NCBI RefSeq assembly: GCF_020360975.1
Contig: NW_025408670.1
Location: 5,146,001-5,210,000, forward strand
Direction: 5' to 3'
DNA: 64,000 bases
DNA from: Hirsutella rhossiliensis
Lineage: Eukaryota > Ascomycota > Sordariomycetes > Hypocreales > Ophiocordycipitaceae
The position numbers and the translations under genes were made by a program. The notes under the pieces were generated by a model, which was not told where the DNA came from, ran no database searches, and saw only the letters and a program-made list of their open reading frames with translations. Of the stretch, positions 50,722 to 59,481 are shown piece after piece (positions within the stretch are counted from its first letter, which is position 1; the number at the start of each line of letters is the position of its first letter).

Positions 50722-51155
50722 AGAGTTTACATGGGACGACAAAGCCAACGAAGCTTTCGAATGCATCAAAACGACGATTACGCAAGAACCGGTCTTAACC
50801 ACCTTCGATCCAGAACGACAAATCGAACTCGAAACCGATGCATCAGACTTTGCTCTAGGAGCACAAATCGGACAGAAGGACGATGAAGGAAGACTACGAC
50901 CAATTGCATTCTACTCGAAAAAGCTACATGGCGCAGAACTCAATTACCCCATCTACGACAAAGAATTCCTCGCAATCATTCAAGCTTTTAAGGAATTTCG
51001 ACACTACCTTCTCGGAAGCAAACACAAAATCAAGGTCTACACAGATCACAAAAACATCTCACATTTCGCGACGACGCAACAATTGAACGGACGACAGATC
51101 CGATGGGCCGAATGTCTATCAGAATTCGACTACGAAATAATCCACAGAAAAGGAA
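50722..51155 (+). pseudogene. Gypsy-4 RNase H
   Basis: FTWDDKANEAFECIK, then the RNase H core: ETDASDFALGA near 50,832, YPIYDKEFLAI near 50,945 and YTDHKNISHF near 51,038. Degrades the RNA strand during reverse transcription. A loss near 51,155 shifts the frame before GRADALSRR, the hinge to integrase. Confidence 0.88.
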
Positions 51156-52793
51156 CGAAAACGGTCGAGCTGATGCCCTCAGCCGACGATCCGACTACGA
51201 CACAGGAGCACCTATTGTGAAAGGACAACTCCTTGAGCTCAACAATGAAGGGAATATGCAACAACGACAGCTTAACGCAATCTTCAAGGTCAATCCAGAC
51301 GAAGGCCTTACGAAGAAGATCCAACAAGCCTACGATAAGGTTGATTGGGAACCACTTCCAGTTGTTTGGGAAGATGGCCTGGCAAAGCATCAAGGAAAGA
51401 TCTTTGTACCAGAAGAACTTCAGGACGAAGTTATACGCGAAATTCACGAACACCCGACACACGGACACCAAGGAATCCGGAGGACGATGGAAAGAATTCG
51501 ACGAATCTACGACTTTCCACGGATGAAGAAACGAATCAGCGAAACTATCAGAAAATGCGAACTTTGCGCACGAAGCAAAGCTGAACGACACAAGCCATAC
51601 GGAGAATTGCAACCGTTACCAGTACCAAAGAAACCATGGGACTCGATAGCTTTCGACCATATCACAAAGCTACCACCGTCAAAAGAACCCATGACCAACG
51701 TCAAGTACGACAGCATATTCGTCATTACCGACAGATTGACGAAGTACGGATACTTCTTACCGTACAAAGAAGCAAGCAACGCAGAAGAGCTAGCATATGT
51801 GTTCCTACGAACTATTGTCAGCAATCACGGACTACCGAACGAGATTGTCTCTGACAGAGGAAGCACATTTGTGGCCAAGTTTTGCAAGCTCTCATGGCAC
51901 AATTAGGAACGAAACATAAGCTCAGCACAGCTTATCACCCACAAACAGATGGACAAACAGAACGACTCAACCAAACGCTTGAACAATATTTACGATGCTA
52001 CATCAGCTACGAACAAAACGATTGGGTTAAATGGCTACCGACGGCACAACTAGCTTACAACAGCTCAGTCACAGAGACAACCAAGCTCTCACCAGCATAC
52101 GCCAATTACGGATACAACCCAGAAGCATTCAAGGTCACTCGACAAGGACCACAAGCGGAACGAGCGATACTGCAAGCAGATCAGCTACGAAAATTGCATG
52201 AAGAAATGCAACAAGAACTTCAATTCGTCAGAGAACGAATGTCCACTCACTACAATCGGAAAAGATTGCAGGGACCAATCTTTCGAGAGGGAGACATGGT
52301 CTACCTCGTACGACGAAACATCAAAACAAAACGACCAAGCAACAAATTGGATTTCAAGAAACTTGGACCGTTCAAGGTCAAGAAAACCATTTCAAAAGTC
52401 AACTACGAACTTTCGCTACCAACAACAATGCGGATACACCCGATATTTCATATCTCATTATTGGAACCAGCACCACGAGACGCCAAACCACAGGACAAAA
52501 TCGAAGTCGACGATGATCAAGAATACGAAGCCGAACAAATACTGGATACAAGAAGACAAGGTCAGCAACAAGAATACCTTGTTAAATGGAAAGAATACGG
52601 ACCAGAGGAAAATACCTGGGAACCACTCAAGCACCTGACGCACTGCGGCTCCTACTTCGGCAGTTCCACCAACGAACCCAAGGTCAGCCAGAAAAGACGG
52701 AGAGCGCTACCTCGGGGTGGACAGCGTCCCAGTCTCCGACAAACTCCGAAGGCAACCGATCAGAATGAGGGGAACACGGCTGCACCTCACTAA
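51156..52793 (+). pseudogene. Gypsy-4 integrase with C-terminal chromodomain
   Basis: HHCC zinc site near 51,448-51,577 (HEHPTHGHQG ... CELCARSK), catalytic core with FDHI (51,648), SDRGSTFV (51,850) and HPQTDGQTERLNQ (51,938). A one-base loss near 51,883 splits core and C-terminus. Then the C-terminal barrel (GPFKVKKTISKVNYELSLP; IHPIFHISLL) and a chromodomain at about 52,521-52,640 (YEAEQILDTR; YLVKWKEYG; NTWEPLKHL), which classes the element as a chromovirus. Such chromodomains direct integration to marked chromatin, matching the heterochromatin-like surroundings. The frame ends at 52,793, overlapping the antisense ORF by about 107 bp. Confidence 0.9.
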
Positions 52794-53244
52794 CTCGACG
52801 CTGCTCCCTCTCCGCTTCCTCGCGCTCGACGCGCTCCAACTCCTCGACACTATCAAGACCACGAGAAACCGCCTGCATCATTCTCTCGAACCACATCTTC
52901 TTTGGCTTCAGCAACCGCTCCACTTTGGCATCCAACTTGCGACGCTCCTCCTCCGCAGCCTCGAGCTCAGACTCTATTTTTGGTGCTGTGCGCCAATCTT
53001 GCGGAGCTGCTGGACCAAAGCCCTTGGCATCGCAGTAGGATAGGTTCAGGCGAACGCAGTCATAACAACGTGACGAGTCGGACACCGATATTTGGCAATC
53101 CGTGAAACCACGAGAACGGCAAGACGAGCATGCTTCAGGCATGATGGCGGAACTTCCCAGTATAACGCCGAGAAGGGCGTTGCGCTGCTCTGTCTTGGAA
53201 GAACGAGGTTTGAAGCGATTCTTAAGAACACGGTCAGACGGCAT
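52687..53244 (-). CDS. Gypsy-4 antisense ORF: six-cysteine cluster plus coiled-coil protein
   Basis: Uninterrupted minus-strand frame between pol and the 3' LTR. The frame opens at 53,289, but I take the Met at 53,244 because MPSDRVLKNR matches the conserved starts of the RIPed homologues; about 185 aa. Near residues 38-75: C-x2-C-x7-C-x9-C-x2-C-x7-C (EACSSCRSRGFTDC ... RCYDCVRLNLSYCD), a likely metal-binding cluster. Then a charged coiled coil (ESELEAAEEERRKLDAKVER; MMQAVSRGLDSVEELERVER) and a loose tail. No catalytic motif. I recall hypothetical fungal proteins of this layout but cannot check. Unlike gag-pol, it has no frame break. A promoter would lie in the right LTR, antisense. Function unknown; DNA/RNA or Gag binding are guesses. 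Confidence 0.75.
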
Positions 53245-53349
53245 GACGGGCCATGATGATGAAGGAAGGAAAGAAAAACACACACTCACGCAGAAAGACA
53301 GCCAGGATACGCGACACGGCGGCTAAAGCAGGTCTTGAGGGCAAGACCA

Positions 53350-53362
53350 AAAGAGGGGGAGA
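53350..53362 (+). promoter_or_regulatory. Gypsy-4 polypurine tract
   Basis: AAAAGAGGGGGAGA just before the right LTR, the expected plus-strand primer; conserved as AAAAGGAGGGGAGA in Gypsy-1 and Gypsy-2. Confidence 0.85.
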
Positions 53363-53367
53363 CCTGA

Positions 53368-53861
53368 TGTTACGACCCGACCAACGGTTGGTCACAAGCA
53401 GCCCTCAACAAGGCCGACACGTGACGGAGGTACAGGATCCCGCGAAGTCACGTGATGGATCATTTGGATCACTTGATCCCAACGATCCGGCTCATTGGAT
53501 CATCTCGATGATCCAACGACGATATACAGGATCATTGGATCGTCTCAATGATCCAACGATCCGTGAACAGGATCATCACGTTCGCTGAATGATCCACGAA
53601 GGACCACTGGGTATATAAGGACACCCAATTCCACTCCTTTAGACTAGATAGCTCTTTGCTTTCAACACAATCATTACGATCCCTATCACGATCTCATCTC
53701 TGATTCCGATCACTTGATTACCTGGTTACAGTCTACGGTCTACGACCTCCGACTCATCACCAACGTGACATACTTATCATTGCTCAGACCACGCCCTGTT
53801 GTATCTGCCAACATAAACCCCACGACAGGTTTATCCCTTGGGAATATCACCGGTCGTCACA
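53368..53861 (+). repeat. Gypsy-4 right LTR
   Basis: 494 bp. Compared with the left LTR it lacks 2 bp in the GGAGGGG run, 3 bp in CTTGGTGATC and 1 bp in CTTTAGC, and has A for G in GATGTAC. Confidence 0.96.
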
Positions 53862-53866
53862 TAAGC

Positions 53867-53996
53867 GCGGGGATAATAAGGCTAGTAAGGCTAGCTCGAT
53901 TAATAGGAAAAGGTAGGGAAGAGCTAGCGGTATAAGCTTAATTATATAGAAGCTATTAATAAAGTAGCCCTATACTACGCTTAAAGGAGGGCATTA
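53867..53996 (+). other. Element X 3' end with polypurine tract
   Basis: RIPed X sequence between Gypsy-4 and the X right LTR, ending TTAAAGGAGGGCAT; AAAGGAGGG is the probable polypurine tract. Confidence 0.7.
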
Positions 53997-54182
53997 TATA
54001 AGAGTCTTTAACTATTATAAGTAATAAGCTTAGGCTATAGCCTAAGCTATATAGTTATATATAGAGGGCTAGATCCTATATATATAAGGGCGGGCTAGCT
54101 ATATATAAAAGAGCTTTATATAGCTTATTAATATTATCTTATAGATAGTACTTATATATATACCTCTACTTACTTTATAATA
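53997..54182 (+). repeat. Element X right LTR
   Basis: 186 bp, matches 17,308-17,495; followed by ATAAG, the right duplication, and then Copia-1 integrase sequence. Confidence 0.88.
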
Positions 54183-54187
54183 ATAAG

Positions 54188-55526
54188 AACTTAATATCTA
54201 GAAATATACTTTCTTTAAAAAAAGGGGGGAGCTTTAAATAAGTTCTTAGAATTTAAAAATAAGATAGAAAATAACCCTAAAAATACTAAGATTAAAGAAG
54301 CATTTTCTAATAATACTAAAGAATTTATATATAAAATAAAGCTCTACTACGAAAAAGAAGGAATTACCTTTAATTCTAGTCTTCCTAGGATACTAGAATT
54401 TAATAGTAGAGTAAAAAGAATAAATCGTACTATATTAAAAAAAGTATAAGCTCTTTTATTTACTACTAAGCTTCTTAAATATCTATAAGGAGAAGCTGTT
54501 TTAATAGCTACTTATTTATATAATAGATTACTATATTCTACGATAGGATTTAAAAGTCTTATAGAAAAGAGGGATAATATAATACTACCTTTTAATACCT
54601 TAAATAAAATAAAGACCTTTAGAAGCCTTATACATTATAAGAATAAAGACCTTAAAGATAAGCTAGATAATAAAGCTTTTAAGGGAATAATAGTAAGCTA
54701 TTTAGAAAATATATATAAAATCTAGGATTTTACTAAAAGAAAGATTACTATCTTTAAAGATATTACTATACTAGAAAATAAATTTATAAAAAATCTAGAA
54801 ATTTCTAGTAGTAATAATACCTTTAATTTTAATTTTATTTTAAATAAAGATAAGCTAGAAAGCTATATCCCTATAGAGGAAGCTATTAAAGAACCTAGAA
54901 ATAAAAGTCCCTTACCCTTTATAAAAAAAGAGTCTTTAAATAATAATCCTATTCCTACTACTAGTAAAATAGTAGTAGAATTACCTAAGAAGCTAAAAGG
55001 GTTCGATTCTAACTATATTAAATACCCTAATATTAATTTATTTTTAAACTATAATTTTATAGAGTTAATTCTAGCTAGTATAGAAAATTAAGATCTAAAA
55101 ATTTTAAAGACCTATAAATAAGTAGTAAATAGCCCTAAAGTAGTATTTTAGAAAGAAGCTATAATTAAGGAAATTATCTAGCTAATTAAATATAAAACTT
55201 AGGAATTTCCTTACCTCTTTAGGGATAAGGAGGCTATAAGAGGCCGCTAGGTTTATACTATTAAGAAGGATAGTTAAAATAATATAATAAAATATAAAGC
55301 CCGTTTTATAATATAGGGATTTAAGTAGATCTATAGCTTAGATTTCCTAGATACCTTTTTAACTATAGCTAGACCTAAATCTATTAGAATTCTACTTATT
55401 TTAGCTATTATCTATAAATTTAAAGCTTTATAAATAGATATAATAAATACCTTTATATATACTAATATAGATAGTAAAGTATATATTAATCTTCTTATAA
55501 GCTATAAAGAATACGCTCTTAAAGAT
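54188..55526 (+). pseudogene. Copia-1 integrase remainder and partial reverse transcriptase, RIPed
   Basis: Continues the Copia-1 frame after X, collinear with Copia-2 20,171-20,763 and 28,129-28,880. Integrase core near 54,300-54,560, then the start of the reverse transcriptase to MDMMNTFMY near 55,437. Ends abruptly at 55,526 where LINE-2 sequence begins. Here Copia-1 lacks LINE-1 and so shows the empty site of the LINE-1 insertion (near 54,772-54,786). Confidence 0.8.
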
Positions 55527-55539
55527 ACTAAGCTTTATA

Positions 55540-57130
55540 AGCGATAGGAGATTAACCCTTTACTTTGATAAGAGGACCTTAGAGCTAACTTAAGTACTAA
55601 CGGGAGTCCCCTAAGGCTCCCCCCTATCCCTAATCCTATTTCTATATTATATAACCCTCCTATATAAAAGGCTTAGCACGATATATAGTATTTATACCGT
55701 TAGCTTCGCCGACGATATAAATATAGTTAGTATTAGACCCGACGAAGCTACTATAATAGCACGCCTAGAGGAAGCCTAGAGGGTATACGCGGAATAGGCG
55801 ACTAAGTTCGTAGTTACTTTTAAACTATCGAAGAGCGAATTACTATACTTTATATAAAGGAGATAAGCGATAACGACGCTAGTCTACCTTAGGGCTAACG
55901 TAGTAACCCCGGTCTAAGAGGCCCGCTTACTAAGGGTTTAGGTACACTAGAAACTATACTAAAAGGCGTACTTAAAATAACTCTAAGTAAAGTTAAAGCG
56001 CTAGACTATAGCCCTAACCGGGCTTATAGCGTTTACGTAGGGCTATACCCTACTACGCGCTAGGAAAGTCTATAATAAGGTAATCCGGTCCCTAATCTCC
56101 TACGCTATAGTTATATTTTATAAGATAACGCCCGCGGGGGGGAAACTACGCGGAATTATATAGGACCTTACCTAGGACTAGTTAGCCTACCTCTAGGTAG
56201 TAATAGGTGCCTACCGCGCGACCCTAGTCTATTAAGTTAAAGCGGAGGTATAGGTGCCCTTAATCGACCTCTACTTAAACTAAAGAATAACGGATACCCT
56301 TTAAAGGCTAAAAGACTTAGGGCTCCTAGGCTAAATCTAACGCGCGTTTAACGCGGTCGCGGGTATACTTAAAAGGAAGCAACGCTAAAGAGAGGGTAGA
56401 CCCTTAGCGGCACTACCTCTAGGTAGACCCCCCCTTAAGGAGGAGATAAGGGGGGTCTAGAGCTAGATAGGAATAAATAACCTCCTAAATAAAGCTAAGT
56501 TGCTCGAAAGGCTAAATAAGGAATAGGCCGCTTAATAGAACGCTAAGGAAGACGCGATTTAATAATACTAGACTACCCTCTACCTTACTAACTTCTTACC
56601 TTAGTTTAATAAGGCGATAATACTAAACCGTTATAAGGGCCTCCTTAAGTATATTAGCACGGTAATTACCTAGATATATATAAGAAAGATCGGGCTTAAC
56701 GACTTCCTCTTTAACTAATAAGTCCTTAGTATAGTTTCGCTAATATATACTTATAGATAAAGATAGGATACTATCTACTATACGATAATCGACTATCTAT
56801 TAATAGTAAAGGTAAGGGAGTCCCTCTTAATATAGGCCTAGGATATAGGTAATATAAGAGCGGGCCTTTAAGAGAAAAGGACTATAGCGCTACTAGCGTA
56901 ATAGTTCCTCTACTTAGGTAAGCTCCGCTAGTTTAACCTAGCTCGGAGGCTATATATAGATATACCGGATAATAGAACTAGGGTCGCGCTAAGGATAAAG
57001 CGGCCCCGACTAAGACTACCTTAGCTAATTACCTTTCCTACTAAGGCGACCTAGAAAGGGAGAGGACTTATAATTATAAGACTATAGCTTTAACTAAACC
57101 GGACCTAGACTAAGCGTAAACCTCGCTAAT
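55540..57130 (+). pseudogene. LINE-2 ORF2 fragment, RIPed
   Basis: Second half of the reverse transcriptase (FADD-type box near 55,707) and the Cys/His C-terminal motif near 56,690-56,810, parallel to LINE-1 24,160-25,760. Confidence 0.75.
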
Positions 57131-57289
57131 TAAACTATAGACTAAATAGAACTAATATAACCTAACCGAACTAACCTTAATAGCTATAGAATAAGACCTA
57201 CTACTAAAAGACTATAACTAAATAAGACCTAACCTAGAACTAAACTAAGATAGAGCTAATAACTAGCCCCCCTTAAACTATAACCCTAG

Positions 57290-58726
57290 CCTAGCTTATT
57301 AGTAGTAACGTCCGCCTTATTATCGCGGCGGGAATAATAAGACCCCCTTAAGGTAGTATATAGAGTATAAGAGGGAGTAACCTAAGGCTTACGAGGAGTA
57401 TAGGGACTACTACTACTATAAGAACCCTAATAATAACCGAACGGACCTAACCCTAAACCTAAACTAAAGCTAGCCTAGACGGCTAGCTTACGAGATAAAG
57501 TAACGACTAAGGTTTATACTAAGGTAGGACCTATACTAGCGGCGGTATAGAGGCGTTTGCTATAGCCTATACTATAACTATAGATCTAATTAAGGTTAAG
57601 ACTAGTAATAATCTTAGCTAGGACTAAACCGCGACGGCTATAAAGACGCTACTAAATAAAGTTAAGAGCGTTAGTAGGATCGGTAGGCGACGTAAGATAG
57701 GGACGCTTTAAGGCGGGCTCGGCGCTAGGAGAACTACTAGGCTATAACTCGGCGTCGGAGGGAGACGCGGTTAGCTCCTAAGCTAGCTCCGCGACGGCCG
57801 TAGGTATAGATACCTTAGCCTTAGCCTTAGATAGGGCCTTAAACGCGGCTACCGCCTTACCCTTACCTTTACCCTTCCCCTTATCGATAGGGATTAAGGC
57901 TAAAACGGGCCTAGTAAGACTAGTAAGATTAAAGCCGCTATCCTCCGCGTTAGGGCCGTTACTAGTAATAGGATAGAAATAGTTAGTAAAATTATTAACC
58001 GCTATAAGAGTCTTCTAGGCAACTAAGAGCGACTTAGGCCCGACCTAGGCTAAGGTCTTAATAACGTCGCTAAACTTACTTAAGTACTTCTTTAAGGACT
58101 TATATATATAGTAGGTATTATCTATAAAATAGGTAAAAGCTAACGCGAGCGTCTCTATATTCTTAGCGACTATAGCCGGACTAAGGGTAGACTTACTTAA
58201 CGCGCCCTTACCTTTAGCGGCGGGGGCCTTTTAACTAGCGTAAATATAAGTTTCTAAAATAGTACGATAAAGGCGCTCCTATACCGAACCCTTAATAAGG
58301 GAAGGGCTATCGACCTTAGACTATACTTAGTAAAGGGTATTAGCGGCCTCCTTACCTTTAGAGGTAATCTAGAACTTAGATTAGTACTAAACTTAGATAG
58401 TACTATAGTAAGAAGGGGTTACTTACTTAATAATAAGACTAGTTAGAGTTAGTATAAGCGATATATACTTTAGCTTTTATAGCTATTAAAGTTAATAAAA
58501 ATACTAAAGGTAGGACCGACCTAAGATAAAGCTAAGATTAATATATATAAGACTAGTTTCAATAGCTAGCGAAGGACTTATAGGTAACCTTATTAGTAAG
58601 ACGCCCGATATATATAAAATATAAGATAGAGCGCTTTAATCCTACTACTATAGCGACTTTCTTATAAGGAGGGGGTTTTAAAGGAAGCGAGCCGCTACTA
58701 CCTAAGTCGGCTTCTTAGTTAAATAT
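57290..58726 (-). pseudogene. LINE-2 antisense ORF of unknown function, RIPed
   Basis: Homologue of the LINE-1 antisense ORF: same presumed start (ATA at 58,726, then NQEA), and the same stretches, for example ITSNG, EDSGFNLTSLT and the Lys/Gly block. RIP has hit different bases in the two copies. The reading frame is preserved across the compared part, which argues that both descend from a coding sequence carried by the LINE. Confidence 0.62.
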
Positions 58727-59481
58727 TACAATATAACGATAAGCGAACTAAATATAGTATTAAGGAGACCTAGAGTTATAGAAATAAGGTAGGTAAGGTA
58801 ATAGTTAGGCCTACGAAAGAGATAGATAATAAAGGGATAGGAGGAGGTATATATAGAACTAAGGGGGGAGGGTAGGTATATATAAGCGCGAGCCGGGCGC
58901 GCGTAATTAATAACTATAAGATAGAGGGTAAATATAAGCCGCCGCGCCCTTAATTAAGAAGTCGTATAGCTAGATAGGAACCGATTTATAATTAATAGAG
59001 CTAGCTAACTAAATTTTAATTAGCCGGCCCTACCTAAGAGCGACCTATACTAGCGCCCGGCTTAGTAACCGGATATTACCTACCTTACTAACTAATAGAC
59101 TAATAAGCTAACGTAACCGCGGCTATATAGCTATAACGCGGGAGCTAGGGTAAATAGAGGCGCCTATAAGTTAAGCCCTTAGAGAGAGACTACTACCTAT
59201 AACCCTAGGCCTAGGCTAGCGAGCCCGGGCCGCGGCCGCTTAGGATAATAGCGGCTATAGCTTAAGAGGGCCCGCGCTAAGACGCGATTTCGCGGGAGGA
59301 GCCTATAGTAGCCGGCGTAAATTTCCTACGTACTACTACTATAACCTTATTTAAGGCAGACCTATACTAAAAGAAAGGAGGGTTTTCCCTTAAGTACTTT
59401 AGTTTTTTCCTCCTATTTAATATTAAAGTTCTAGATACCTTTAGCTAAGTCCTTAGCGTAATCTTAATAATAATAATATAT

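Larger units (their letters stand above)
46016..53861 (+). mobile_element. Gypsy-4: young, un-RIPed Ty3/Gypsy chromovirus
   Basis: 7,846 bp with LTRs of 500 and 494 bp and a perfect duplication TAAGC (46,011-46,015; 53,862-53,866). LTR ends are TGTTACGACC and GGTCGTCACA. The two LTRs differ by one G/A change and three small indels (2, 3 and 1 bp). CpA/TpG are at normal levels, in stark contrast to both flanks. Contains gag, pol with integrase and chromodomain, a polypurine tract and an antisense ORF. About fifteen 1-2 bp losses break gag-pol, so this copy looks unable to make its proteins as the sequence stands. Confidence 0.97.
17308..54182 (+). mobile_element. Element X: RIPed Ty3/Gypsy element, disrupted by Copia-2, Gypsy-2 and Gypsy-4
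   Basis: Bounded by short LTRs (17,308-17,495, 188 bp; 53,997-54,182, 186 bp) and a perfect 5-bp duplication ATAAG (17,303-17,307; 54,183-54,187) in the Copia-1 integrase. Its own DNA is 17,308-17,617, 31,098-35,713, 43,565-46,015 and 53,862-54,182, roughly 7.7 kb. It has a Gag knuckle, protease, reverse transcriptase with a YVDD-box equivalent, and integrase, and is only distantly similar to Gypsy-1/2/4. Its 3' region carries an antisense ORF. Confidence 0.85.
6615..55526 (+). mobile_element. Copia-1: Ty1/Copia retrotransposon, RIPed, split by nested insertions, 3' end lost
   Basis: Outermost recognisable element. Its parts are 6,615-6,881 and 15,019-15,319 (5' LTR), 15,320-17,307 (gag to start of integrase) and 54,183-55,526 (rest of integrase to mid reverse transcriptase). 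The pieces align collinearly to Copia-2. Gypsy-1 interrupts the LTR and element X interrupts the integrase; with one copy of the ATAAG duplication kept, the joined site reads exactly like uninterrupted Copia-2. The right part stops at LINE-2 and does not resume afterwards, so the 3' LTR is missing from the window. Confidence 0.85.
55527..59481 (+). mobile_element. LINE-2: 5'-truncated RIPed copy of LINE-1
   Basis: Corresponds to LINE-1 from about 24,160 to its 3' end. 5' truncation is usual for LINEs. The left flank is Copia-1 and the right flank is reverse-strand Gypsy-3, with no target-site duplication seen, so at least one side has been rearranged since insertion. Confidence 0.88.

Noticed and set aside
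46016..53861. Calling Gypsy-4 an intact, autonomous element
   Set aside because: LTRs and domains are fine, but gag-pol has many frame breaks as sequenced.
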